12,893 nucleotides of DNA from an uncultured Collinsella sp. (GCA_900552705.1 USAX01000047.1:1-12893), one strand, 5' to 3'; numbered from the stretch's first letter, positions 1-7,302 are shown. The notes: generated by a model from the letters alone, not told the origin. Made by a program: numbers and translations.

Positions 1-50
1 AGCAGTAATGCAGCAAGCCGTTGCCAGCCGCGTTGAGAGATTCGTTGTTG

Positions 51-58
51 AAAGGAGG
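51..58 (+). promoter_or_regulatory. Ribosome binding site that sets the helicase start
   Basis: AAAGGAGG lies 4 nt before the GTG at 63. It argues for initiation at 63 rather than at the in-frame TTG at 21, which has no Shine-Dalgarno sequence. An in-frame TAA at 6-8 closes the frame upstream, so the gene is complete at its 5' end. Confidence 0.75.
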
Positions 59-62
59 CCCC

Positions 63-2507
63 GTGAACGCCTTTGACCGCTACGCCCCGTTTATCCAAGA
101 CTTCATCTACTCCCACGATTGGGAGAGTCTGCGCTCCATCCAGGTTGCGGCGGCAGATGCCATCTTCAACACGCAAGACAATGTGCTCCTGACGGCATCC
201 ACGGCATCTGGCAAAACTGAGGCGGCCTTCTTTCCCATCCTGACCGAGTTTTGGGAGAACCCGCCCGCGAGCGTGGGCGCCCTCTACATTGGCCCCCTCA
301 AGGCGCTCATCAACGACCAATTCGTCCGCCTCAACGACCTGTGCGAAGAAGCCGATATCCCCGTCTGGCACTGGCACGGAGATGTCTCGCAGTCGCACAA
401 AGCAAAGCTCATCAAAAAGCCGAGCGGTATCCTACAGATTACGCCCGAATCACTCGAGGCACTCCTGATCCACAAGCACATGGCAATCCCGCGCATGTTT
501 TGCGACCTGCGCTATGTGGTTATCGACGAGGTTCATTCGCTTATGCGCGGCGACCGTGGCGGGCAAACGCTCTGCCTTATCGAGCGACTCTCGCGTATGG
601 CAGGCGTGCAGCCCCGCCGCGTCGGCCTTTCTGCTACCATCGGCGACCCCGAGCGCACGGGCGCCTTTCTCTCACAGGGAACGGGACGCGATTGCGTTAT
701 CCCCCGTTTTGAGGAGCCGCGCCGCGTGTGGCGTATCTCCATGGAGCACTTCTACAACTCGGGTCCCCAGGCGCAGCAGCGAGGATTTGAGAGCACAGGT
801 CCTCAAGAGGCCGAAGTGCTTGCGTGCGAGCGCATTGAAGCAGCGGCACCCGCGGCGCTGCCCGCCGGCGCCCAGGACAGGTGCCACAGCGGACAGCTCA
901 CGCAGGAGGAGCGCCGTCAGCGTCGCGAACAGGCACAGGGCAAGGCTGCACCGAAGGGTCCCCGCACTTCCTCGGCCCCCGAGGGCGAAGTCGATATCCC
1001 CCGAGCACCCGAACAGGCATTACTCAACCCCACCGACACAGCGCCAGACAACGCCGACCCCGGCATGGGCTATATCTTTGAGCACACGCGCGGCCGCAAG
1101 TGCCTGGTCTTTGCCAACTCGCGCGAGGAGGCGGAGGCCGTATGCTCCATGCTGCGCAGTTACTGCGAGAGCCGGCACGAGCCCGACCGCTTTCTCATCC
1201 ACCACGGCAACCTTTCGGCATCGTTACGCGAGACCGCCGAGGAGCTCATGCGCGACGAGGAACAGGCGCAAACAACCGTCACCACCTCTACGCTGGAGCT
1301 CGGTATTGATATCGGCCGCTTGGAGCGTGCCTTTCAGATCGATGCGCCGTTTACCGTCAGCTCCTTTCTGCAGCGCATGGGCCGCACGGGACGCCGCGAT
1401 CTTCCGCCCGAGATGTGGTTCGTCATGCGCGAGGAAGAGCCCGAGCCGCGCACGATGATGCCCGAGACCATTCCCTGGAAGCTCCTACAGGGCATCGCGC
1501 TCGTACAACTCTATCGCGAAGAAAAGTGGGTCGAACCGCCCGAGCTCGATCGACTCCCCTACAGCCTGCTCTATCACCAGACCATGTCGACGCTCGCCAG
1601 CACCGGAGAGCTCACGCCAGCAGAGCTTGCCCAGCGCGTGCTCACGCTCAGCTATTTCCACCGTGTCTCGGCAGACGATTACCGTGTGCTGCTACGTCAC
1701 CTCATTACAATCGACCATATCCAGGTCACCGAAGGTGGCGGGCTTATCGTGGGCCTCGCGGGCGAGCGCATCATCAACAACTTTAAGTTCTACGCCGTGT
1801 TCCAGGAAAACGAGGAGTTTACCGTCCGGAGCGAATCGGCCGAGCTGGGCACGATCGTTAATCCGCCCCCGCCCGGTGAGCGCATCGCCATCGCCGGACA
1901 CTGCTGGATTGTCGAGGAAGTGGACTGGAAGCGTCATAACGTCTTTGCCACGCAGGTCAAGGGCCGTGTGCCGGCCTACTTTGGCGACTGCCCCGGCGAC
2001 ATCAATACACACGTACTCGAGCGCATGCGCAAGGCGCTCAACGAGCACGCGGCATATCCGTACCTCATGGGCAACGCACGGGCACGCCTTGCACAGGCTC
2101 GTCATACCGCCGAGATTTCGGGGGCGGGAACTAAACCGCTCATTAACCTGGGCGGCGACACCTGGGTGCTCTTCCCCTGGCTGGGTAGCTACGCTTTTTT
2201 GGCACTCGAGCGCATGCTCAAGATTAAATGTGCAGCCGAACTGGGCCTTCGAGGGCTCGATCCGTCGCGCCCGTACTTTATGCAGTTTAAGATGAAGGCC
2301 GACGAGGAGACGTTCTTTGAGGTACTCGCCGCCGAGGCCGAAAAGGACTTCGATCCCATCGAGCTCGTCTATCCCGGCGAGGTGCCTTATTTTGACCGCT
2401 ACGACGAGTTTGTTCCCGAAGAGCTCGTGCGCAAAGGCTTCGCCGAAGGCGTGCTCGACATAGAGGGCATGAAGCAGCGCGTCCGCAGCTGGCGCGACCA
2501 CACCTAA
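63..2507 (+). CDS. Lhr-core-like superfamily 2 ATP-dependent helicase
   Basis: This 814-residue cytoplasmic helicase starts at GTG 63, behind a strong ribosome site. The SF2 motifs appear in order: motif I TASTASGKTE (44-53), Ia GPLKALINDQ (77-86), Ib TPES (127-130), Walker B DEVH (155-158), SAT (190-192), IV LVFANSREEAE (348-358), V TTSTLELGIDIG (407-418) and VI QRMGRTGRR (437-445). Motifs V and VI are of the Lhr (large helicase-related) type. A region after RecA2 resembles the winged-helix and beta-barrel parts of Lhr-core, ending in a segment containing FPWLGSYAFLALERML. Lhr proteins are ATP-driven 3'-5' translocases linked to DNA repair. The RecA1-RecA2 junction (about 235-335) holds an unusual linker rich in Ala, Gln, Glu and Arg. 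The gene stands alone on its strand and converges with the spermidine-synthase-like gene 25 bp away. Assignment to SF2 is firm; the Lhr subfamily is probable; the substrate is unknown. Confidence 0.85.
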   Translation: MNAFDRYAPFIQDFIYSHDWESLRSIQVAAADAIFNTQDNVLLTASTASGKTEAAFFPILTEFWENPPASVGALYIGPLKALINDQFVRLNDLCEEADIPVWHWHGDVSQSHKAKLIKKPSGILQITPESLEALLIHKHMAIPRMFCDLRYVVIDEVHSLMRGDRGGQTLCLIERLSRMAGVQPRRVGLSATIGDPERTGAFLSQGTGRDCVIPRFEEPRRVWRISMEHFYNSGPQAQQRGFESTGPQEAEVLACERIEAAAPAALPAGAQDRCHSGQLTQEERRQRREQAQGKAAPKGPRTSSAPEGEVDIPRAPEQALLNPTDTAPDNADPGMGYIFEHTRGRKCLVFANSREEAEAVCSMLRSYCESRHEPDRFLIHHGNLSASLRETAEELMRDEEQAQTTVTTSTLELGIDIGRLERAFQIDAPFTVSSFLQRMGRTGRRDLPPEMWFVMREEEPEPRTMMPETIPWKLLQGIALVQLYREEKWVEPPELDRLPYSLLYHQTMSTLASTGELTPAELAQRVLTLSYFHRVSADDYRVLLRHLITIDHIQVTEGGGLIVGLAGERIINNFKFYAVFQENEEFTVRSESAELGTIVNPPPPGERIAIAGHCWIVEEVDWKRHNVFATQVKGRVPAYFGDCPGDINTHVLERMRKALNEHAAYPYLMGNARARLAQARHTAEISGAGTKPLINLGGDTWVLFPWLGSYAFLALERMLKIKCAAELGLRGLDPSRPYFMQFKMKADEETFFEVLAAEAEKDFDPIELVYPGEVPYFDRYDEFVPEELVRKGFAEGVLDIEGMKQRVRSWRDHT

Positions 2508-2532
2508 GACGGGACTGACTACTCCCAATAGG

Positions 2533-3408
2533 CTAGTCGCGGAGGGCAGTGCCAAGGAAGTCGGCGTCGAAGGGCACGGTTTCGGCAAAGGCGTAGTCGC
2601 CGTCGCTGGCGATGAGCAGGTAGTTTTCCTCGCCGCCGAACTCCGCATCGCCGCAGGGCACCACCCAAACGTGATCGAACACCTCGAGCGTCGTGGCGGC
2701 GCAATCGCGCAGGAACGACACATCGCTCCCCTCGTTCGCACTCACGATATTGGCAACGTAGATGCCGCCGACATTTAGGCTGCCCCGCACTAAACGCAAC
2801 GCCTCAACGGTTGCCAGCTCGCGCACGGGCTCGGCACCGCCAAAGCAATCGCTCACGACCACGTCGTAGCGACGATGACCCACGCTCGTCACGCCCAGAT
2901 ATGAGCGAGCCTCAGCGGTAATCACCCGCAGGCGATCGCCCACCGTGTGCTCCAGCTCATCCAGGTAGAACCAACGGCGCGCCAGACGCGTTATCTCTCC
3001 GTCATACTCAATAACGTCCATGCGCAAGCCCTCGTGCGACATCAGCGCGAACTCAGGATAGGCAAACCCGCCGCCGCCCAGCATGAGCATGCGGTCGATA
3101 CCGTGACCATAAGCGTCACGCATTGCGCCCTCAGCCTCAAACACATCGTCAAACGCACGATAGTACGCAAAGACGGGCTCCGCCCAACGCTCGCCAACGT
3201 AGCTCGCGCTTTGGTAGACGCCGCCCTGCACGAGCACACGGACCTCGTCACCGCTCTCGTCGTGTACACGCTTCACACGCGCCAACCCGTTGCGGGTACG
3301 TGCGACCTGCAGACAGGCAGCACGAACAGCGACAGCGGCCGCACCAAGCGCCGCGGCTCCCAGAGCAACGCCGGCAACGACGCCGGCAGAAACACTCGGC
3401 TTGTTCAT
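2533..3408 (-). CDS. Membrane-anchored spermidine-synthase-like class I SAM-fold protein
   Basis: The protein has 291 residues. An Ala/Val-rich hydrophobic segment at about 9-30 looks like an uncleaved anchor or signal. It is followed by a Rossmann SAM-type fold: glycine-rich motif I LMLGGGGFAYP (108-118), acidic motif II VIEYDGEI with E134/D136, and DVVVSDCFGG (182-191). This order matches the spermidine synthase (SpeE) superfamily. The usual polyamine gate, DSxDP, is absent: only the first Asp (187) is recognisable, in SDCFGGAEP. Genuine polyamine synthesis is therefore doubtful, and a methyl- or aminopropyl-transfer role on another substrate is possible. The start ATG directly follows the elp3 stop (TAGATG), and its ribosome site AAGGAG lies 6 nt upstream inside elp3, so translation is probably coupled. 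The fold is fairly sure; the reaction is unknown. Confidence 0.78.
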   Translation of the reverse strand: MNKPSVSAGVVAGVALGAAALGAAAVAVRAACLQVARTRNGLARVKRVHDESGDEVRVLVQGGVYQSASYVGERWAEPVFAYYRAFDDVFEAEGAMRDAYGHGIDRMLMLGGGGFAYPEFALMSHEGLRMDVIEYDGEITRLARRWFYLDELEHTVGDRLRVITAEARSYLGVTSVGHRRYDVVVSDCFGGAEPVRELATVEALRLVRGSLNVGGIYVANIVSANEGSDVSFLRDCAATTLEVFDHVWVVPCGDAEFGGEENYLLIASDGDYAFAETVPFDADFLGTALRD

Positions 3409-5313
3409 CTAGAGCTCCTTTTGCAGATAAAGGCCATGGTCATAAAATCCAAGATGGCGATAGTACTCGCGTGTGCCAATCGCGCTAATCACGTTGATGC
3501 GCGCATAACCCGCATCCCGGGCAATCTCGCATGCATGCTCTACGAGCAAACGCCCCAAACCGTGATGCTGCGCCGCCCGGCCTTGATCCCCCACGCGCGC
3601 CGCCATGCCATACACGTGCACCTCGCGAATCATCGCCTCGTCCAGCGTCGTCGGCAACTCGTCCGCATGCGTGGCTACAAACGAATGGTCGGGCAGAGAC
3701 AGGCGCAAAAAGCCCGCGATCTTGCCCCGCGGCGTCACCCACTGCAAAAAGCGCTCGCGCGTCACCGGCGTCTCGTAAGCGACCTCATCAAGAGACAGTT
3801 CGTCCAGGTCGGCGCCCGCGGTGCTGATCTCGCGATAGCGAATCTCTCGCACCTTGGCGCCCTTGCCCTGCGCCGCCAGGCGATTCTCGACCAGTTGGCG
3901 AAGGTTGGGCTTCTTGTTGCCCACCATAATGTCGTCGGAACTAAAGTCGCGAATCATGCGGCTAATGCGACAGAACGCCGGCGTCACCACGATGTCGTCG
4001 GCCAACACATCGAGCAGCTCGTCCTCGGTATAGGGGCGCCACTCGCCACGCTCATAGCAGCCCACCAGACGCGAGCCCTCAATGAGCGCACACGGGTAGA
4101 CCTTGACCTCGTCGGGCATAAAGGCGCCCTCGGTCATAAAGCGCTCGTAGTCGCGCTTGTCCCCCTCGGGCGTGGCGCCGAGCAAGTTGAGCATAAAGTG
4201 CGCGTGGATCTTAAAGCCAAATAGGCGCGCGAGCGAAAACGCTCGCTCGATCTTCGCCACCGAAATACGACGCTCGTTGATATCGAGCAGGTGCTGGTCG
4301 AGACTCTGGATACCCATCTGAATCTTGGTGCAGCCCAGGCGGCGAACGAGCGTAAGCGCTTGCGGCGTCACGGCATCGGGCCGGGTCTCGATAACGAGTC
4401 CCACCACGCGATGCTTCGCCGTCTCGTTGATGCGCTGTTGCCGCTCAAGCTCCTCCATCGTGGCGGTCTGCCACTCGGCAACCTCGCCCCACGGCGTACA
4501 TGGGCCGTACAGACGACGCACCGCGCGGTTGTAGCCGCCCACGGCGGCATCCACACGCTCCTGCTCGTCGGCAACGCCGGCAGTAAGCTCAGCCTCGTCT
4601 GTCGCAATGCCGGCGGCCCGATAGCGCTCGCGACGCTCCGCCACTACCGACGGAAGAGCATCGGCGGGAGCATCATCGAGCACGCGCCCTGCCTCGGCAC
4701 GACTGATACCCGGACGCGCCAGCATGGGATTGGCCGCCACGCCGGCCACGGCATCGTCATTGAGCGCACGGAAAAGCTCCGACATAAACCATGTCTGATA
4801 GCCTTCCGGATAGTCGCTCCAGGTGCCACCGAGCACGATGAGCTCGATCTTATCGGTCGCATGCCCCATCTGCGAAAGCGCCGTCAGACGAGCGCTCACC
4901 TGCAGATACGGGTCGAAGCAGTTTTGCTCCGCACGGGCGCACGCCGGCTCGTCGTGCAGATAGCTTTTGGGCATGCGCAGATCGCTGGGGCAAAACAGGC
5001 AATCGCCCGAGCACGGCCAGGGCTTGGTGATGACGGTAATGGTCGCCACGCCCGAAGCCGTGCGACGCGGCTTCATCCTCAGCACTCGCAGCAACTGGCG
5101 TTCCAGATCGGCATCGACATTCCACGCAGTCCAACGAGCCGGCTCCTCGCGTTTAACCCGCTGGTAAAACGGCAGCAGACGGCGCTTGGCCAGATCACGC
5201 TTGTCGGCACCCTCACGGCGCGCCTCGGCATGTATCAGTTTGACGAGTGCCTTGTCGTCCACGGTCTCGCCGCGACGCAGGGCATCGAGTATGTTCAAAA
5301 TAATCTGTTCCAT
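3409..5313 (-). CDS. elp3: Elp3-type radical SAM / GNAT tRNA wobble-uridine enzyme
   Basis: This 634-residue protein matches Elp3 from end to end. The radical SAM cluster motif is CSGDCLFC (C101, C105, C108). Further family landmarks are IELIVLGGTWSDYP (156-169), VVGLVIETRPD (303-313), CTKIQMGIQSLD (328-339), DEVKVYPCALIEGSRL (401-416), RISRMIRDFSSDDIMVGNKK (449-468) and IRYREI (491-496). The C-terminal GNAT acetyltransferase domain has REVHVYGMA (563-571), the acetyl-CoA loop QHHGLGR (582-588) and REYYRHLGFYDHGLYL (615-630). In characterised Elp3 the two domains use acetyl-CoA and SAM radical chemistry to put a carboxymethyl group on U34 of tRNA (cm5U). Two oddities stand out: a CX3CX2C spacing, where archaeal and bacterial Elp3 usually have CX4CX2C, and an insertion of roughly 80 residues at about 185-260. 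Only a weak GGGG precedes the ATG. No other Elongator subunit is in the window, as is normal for prokaryotic Elp3. Confidence 0.88.
   Translation of the reverse strand: MEQIILNILDALRRGETVDDKALVKLIHAEARREGADKRDLAKRRLLPFYQRVKREEPARWTAWNVDADLERQLLRVLRMKPRRTASGVATITVITKPWPCSGDCLFCPSDLRMPKSYLHDEPACARAEQNCFDPYLQVSARLTALSQMGHATDKIELIVLGGTWSDYPEGYQTWFMSELFRALNDDAVAGVAANPMLARPGISRAEAGRVLDDAPADALPSVVAERRERYRAAGIATDEAELTAGVADEQERVDAAVGGYNRAVRRLYGPCTPWGEVAEWQTATMEELERQQRINETAKHRVVGLVIETRPDAVTPQALTLVRRLGCTKIQMGIQSLDQHLLDINERRISVAKIERAFSLARLFGFKIHAHFMLNLLGATPEGDKRDYERFMTEGAFMPDEVKVYPCALIEGSRLVGCYERGEWRPYTEDELLDVLADDIVVTPAFCRISRMIRDFSSDDIMVGNKKPNLRQLVENRLAAQGKGAKVREIRYREISTAGADLDELSLDEVAYETPVTRERFLQWVTPRGKIAGFLRLSLPDHSFVATHADELPTTLDEAMIREVHVYGMAARVGDQGRAAQHHGLGRLLVEHACEIARDAGYARINVISAIGTREYYRHLGFYDHGLYLQKEL
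3415..3420 (-). promoter_or_regulatory. Ribosome binding site inside the elp3 3' end
   Basis: Read on the minus strand, AAGGAG lies within the last codons of elp3, 6 nt before the ATG of the spermidine-synthase-like gene. Between them is the elp3 stop TAG, which abuts the ATG. The arrangement suits translational coupling or ribosome re-initiation. Confidence 0.7.
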
Positions 5314-5336
5314 GACCCCATTGTAAAGGCAAAGGC

Positions 5337-5360
5337 GCCGGAGCCCGTCACGGCTCCGGC
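5337..5360 (-). terminator. Hairpin terminator, weak U-tract, between the DUF4097 gene and elp3
   Basis: A perfect 9-bp stem, GCCGGAGCC / GGCTCCGGC, encloses a 6-nt loop. On the minus strand it is followed by GCGCCTTTGCCTTT, an interrupted U-rich tail. It lies about 55 nt past the DUF4097 stop and only 23 nt before the elp3 start, so it could end the XRE-DUF4097 transcript or act in the elp3 leader. The poor U-tract makes read-through into elp3 plausible. Confidence 0.55.
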
Positions 5361-5396
5361 ACCTACATCAAACAGCGCGTATAAGCATCTATGTTT

Positions 5397-5411
5397 GCGG
5401 ACTTAGTCCGC
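5397..5411. repeat. 15-bp palindrome beside the DUF4097 stop codon
   Basis: GCGGACT-T-AGTCCGC is a perfect inverted repeat with 7-bp arms and one central base. It begins 5 bp beyond the DUF4097 stop codon. It could be an operator upstream of elp3 or a small 3' hairpin (6-bp stem, 3-nt loop). It has no T-run, and I recognise no matching regulator. Confidence 0.4.
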
Positions 5412-5416
5412 CGTCG

Positions 5417-6316
5417 TCATTCCGGATTGAACGACATGTCGCCCGAACCAACCGCAAAGCGATACGTGGCGGACTTGTCGCCATTCTCGAACTCGAGGCT
5501 CGAAATCGCCTCGTCGTCGTAGCTATCCGGAAGGAAATCGCTCTCGAAGTCACCGCTACCCAGAGTAAGGCTCGCCGTAAAGCCCGTAGAGTTCGGAACC
5601 GTTACCTCCACATCGCCCGAGTCCACGCTTACGTTCATCGACTTCGCGGGGGCCTGGTAGAGCTCGAACGTCACATCGCCCGAACCGACCTCTGCACTGA
5701 GCGCATCAGTCACGCTGCCCGTAAACTCTACATCTCCCGCACCCAGGAAAAGGTCAAAACCATCACAGATGACACCGGCGATCTGCAAATCACCCGAGCC
5801 CACGTGCGCGTTGATCCCCTTCAGATGTTCGGCAACACGGCGTGGCAGCTCAACCGTAACCGAGCAATCGATTGCCTTACCGTCATCACTTCCAAACTGG
5901 GAAACCTTGAGCGTCGAGTCCTCGACGGATGCGATGTGTTGCGCCGCGGCCTTGGAGGCATCCATACCCTTGGCAACGCGCCCCCGCTCGATAACGCGAG
6001 CCTTGTTGCCATCAACAACCTTGACGTCCACCGAAGCCGCATTGATATCGAAATCGAGGTAGCGGAACATATCGGCATCAAAAGTCGTGCTCGAAAGCTG
6101 CTGAGGCTGAGCGGAATAGTTACCGTCATCCAAAAGATCGCCCTCGTCCGCCACATCGTCCCTACCGGACAAGCCGGATACAACATCGTCGAGATCCCAC
6201 GGGCCATCAAAATGAATCAATGTCCGTGAAACGCCAAATACAAGCCCAACAATGAGCACAAACGCCCCGATGCCAACGCCCAGGCGTACCTTGGATTCAT
6301 GCGAAAGCTTCATCAT
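5417..6316 (-). CDS. Membrane-anchored DUF4097 beta-repeat protein
   Basis: The protein has 299 residues. A short basic N-terminus is followed by one membrane segment (about 11-30) and an acidic spacer (40-80). The rest is predicted beta-rich and probably extracytoplasmic. Six copies of a [VL]-x-[SA]-G-D-x turn are visible: VGSGDL (172), LGAGDV (191), VGSGDV (210), VDSGDV (231), LGSGDF (252) and VGSGDM (289). This is the hallmark of DUF4097, also called putative auto-transporter adhesin or LiaG-like, whose biochemical role is unknown. The start overlaps the stop of the XRE gene (GAATGATGA), giving a choice of two adjacent ATG codons; GAGG lies 7-8 nt upstream. Translation is thus coupled to the regulator, and the pair probably acts as one envelope-sensing or envelope-protecting unit. 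The family call is firm; the function is unknown. Confidence 0.82.
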   Translation of the reverse strand: MMKLSHESKVRLGVGIGAFVLIVGLVFGVSRTLIHFDGPWDLDDVVSGLSGRDDVADEGDLLDDGNYSAQPQQLSSTTFDADMFRYLDFDINAASVDVKVVDGNKARVIERGRVAKGMDASKAAAQHIASVEDSTLKVSQFGSDDGKAIDCSVTVELPRRVAEHLKGINAHVGSGDLQIAGVICDGFDLFLGAGDVEFTGSVTDALSAEVGSGDVTFELYQAPAKSMNVSVDSGDVEVTVPNSTGFTASLTLGSGDFESDFLPDSYDDEAISSLEFENGDKSATYRFAVGSGDMSFNPE

Positions 6317-7035
6317 TCGTCACCCTCTTTGGAAATCGGCGCAGCGGTGGTCGCGGTAGCCACGTCAGCATCAGGTTCCGCAGAAGTATCCTTCCCCTGG
6401 GCCTTGATCGCCACCGGCGCCGGACCAACCTGGATATCCCCGCGCGCCCAATCGCCATCGAGCGCACGCGCCACCCAGTGATAGATGGGGATCGTAAAGA
6501 AGATTAGCGCGGCAAAGGGGCCGGCACCAAACAGGAACATTAGCAAAAAGAACAGCAGCCAGCACACAGCCCAATACGGGAACGACTGGAATGGCCCCTT
6601 CACCGGAGTCGGATTAAGCGCACCAGTGTTCGTCGCCTGTGCCGTAGCGGCATTGGCGGCCTGCGCACTCCAGCTTGCCGCTTGCGCCGCCTTGGCGGCG
6701 GCATCACTCGCCTGCGTTGCCGCCTCGGTAGCACGTGCCGCCGCCTCATGGGTACGGGCGCGCTCCGCCGCCTCAGCCTCGCGCTGACGGGCGCGGTCCT
6801 CGTTCTCAAACTCGATATCGTCCTCAATCTCGTCGCTCGGATTGAGCAGCTCGTCCAGACTCACGCCATAGAGTTTTGCGAGCGAGATCAGGTTCTCGGT
6901 ATCGGGAGAGCTCTCCGCGCGCTCCCATTTACTGACCGCCTGGCGCGACAGTCCCAGCTTTCGTGCAAGCCCTTCTTGGCTAAAACCCTTGCTGCGACGA
7001 AGGTCGGCGAGCCGCTGCGCAGTTTCTACATTCAT
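6313..7035 (-). CDS. XRE-family helix-turn-helix regulator with C-terminal membrane segments
   Basis: The protein has 240 residues, starting at the ATG at 7035 behind AGGAGG. The longer open frame to 7284 runs back through non-coding leader. Residues 6-62 form an HTH_3/XRE domain, with SQEGLARKLGLSRQAVSKWE at 19-38 as its helix-turn-helix. The next region is acidic and then strongly Ala/Glu/Arg-rich (about 78-135), probably a helical or coiled-coil stalk. Two hydrophobic stretches (about 153-170 and 172-188) look like a membrane hairpin, followed by a polar tail. The DNA-binding domain would stay in the cytoplasm, tethered to the membrane. Similar XRE-plus-membrane proteins often sit beside DUF4097 genes and are thought to control envelope-related functions. 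The overlap with the DUF4097 gene supports co-expression. The DNA target and signal are unknown; autoregulation of the 7036-7302 region is a reasonable guess. Confidence 0.82.
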   Translation of the reverse strand: MNVETAQRLADLRRSKGFSQEGLARKLGLSRQAVSKWERAESSPDTENLISLAKLYGVSLDELLNPSDEIEDDIEFENEDRARQREAEAAERARTHEAAARATEAATQASDAAAKAAQAASWSAQAANAATAQATNTGALNPTPVKGPFQSFPYWAVCWLLFFLLMFLFGAGPFAALIFFTIPIYHWVARALDGDWARGDIQVGPAPVAIKAQGKDTSAEPDADVATATTAAPISKEGDE

Positions 7036-7039
7036 GGTT

Positions 7040-7045
7040 CCTCCT
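7040..7045 (-). promoter_or_regulatory. Ribosome binding site that sets the XRE start
   Basis: On the minus strand AGGAGG lies 4 nt before the ATG at 7035. It picks this codon over the upstream in-frame start at 7284, which has no ribosome site and would add 83 residues unlike any XRE N-terminus. Confidence 0.75.
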
Positions 7046-7153
7046 ATGTGATGCCAGCCGTGCCGCCGGACCGTTTTTGTTCTTAAGGCGCCTTGCACAG
7101 TTAAAAATCTATCCGCCACCGCCAAAAGCATGCCACCTATTCTAGTGAGATTT

Positions 7154-7182
7154 TTGACAACCGGCGGTTGCGGGTGCATATG
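7154..7182 (+). promoter_or_regulatory. Sigma-70-type promoter for the Trm9-like gene
   Basis: A perfect -35 TTGACA (7154-7159) is followed, after 17 bp, by CATATG (7177-7182), a moderate -10. Transcription would start near 7189, leaving a leader of about 115 nt before the GTG. The inverted repeat CAACC-GGC-GGTTG begins inside the -35 and runs into the spacer, so a bound protein there would block the promoter. Confidence 0.5.
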
Positions 7183-7285
7183 AGCTGCGGAAATGTGTCC
7201 AAACAAAGCAATGACCCGCAGCTCGGTTGTCCCCGTTGCGGCGTTAACGGTAGTATGGTCGTACTGTTTATTCCGCACCGCCAAC

Positions 7286-7293
7286 GGAGGGAG
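7286..7293 (+). promoter_or_regulatory. Ribosome binding site that sets the Trm9-like start
   Basis: GGAGGGAG lies 9 nt before the GTG at 7303. It favours that codon over upstream in-frame candidates (TTG 7168, ATG 7180, ATG 7255). The first of these lies inside the predicted promoter. Confidence 0.65.
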
Positions 7294-7302
7294 TTCCGCG
7301 CC

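Larger units (their letters stand above)
7036..7302. promoter_or_regulatory. Divergent intergenic region between the XRE and Trm9-like genes
   Basis: These 267 bp separate the minus-strand XRE gene from the plus-strand methyltransferase. The stretch is richer in A+T than its surroundings. It holds a good plus-strand promoter (7154-7182) and an inverted repeat CAACC-GGC-GGTTG (7158-7170) that overlaps the promoter. I found no convincing -35/-10 pair on the minus strand; a TAGAAT lies at 7138-7143 without a good partner. Open frames crossing the region have no ribosome sites and are treated as chance. Confidence 0.5.

Noticed and set aside
2517..2538. Possible terminator (GACTA...TAGTC) between the converging helicase and SpeE-like genes
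   Set aside because: Only 5-bp arms with a 12-nt loop and no T-run; too weak to call.
1692..2741. Minus-strand open frame of 349 codons opposite the Lhr-like helicase
   Set aside because: Overlaps the helicase C-terminus and the end of the SpeE-like gene; no family match and no ribosome site.
2947..4224. Plus-strand open frame of 425 codons across the 3' half of elp3 and the SpeE-like gene
   Set aside because: Antisense to two well-supported genes; no ribosome site, no recognisable domain, and the protein is Arg/His/Leu/Ala-rich as expected from reading GC-rich codons backwards.
4291..5406. Plus-strand open frame of 371 codons opposite the 5' half of elp3
   Set aside because: Antisense shadow of the Elp3 radical SAM domain; no motif and no initiation signal.
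7138..7159. Minus-strand TTGTCA and TAGAAT as a promoter for the XRE gene
   Set aside because: The two hexamers are only 10 bp apart, too close for a sigma-70 promoter, and TAGAAT has no other good -35 partner.
7180..7302. Upstream ATG that would add an N-terminus with a CPRCG zinc-knuckle-like motif to the Trm9-like protein
   Set aside because: The ATG overlaps the predicted -10 and lacks a ribosome site, the extension includes a rare AGG codon made by the real ribosome site, and GTG 7303 has GGAGGGAG. An open run of 45 codons is not surprising at this GC content.
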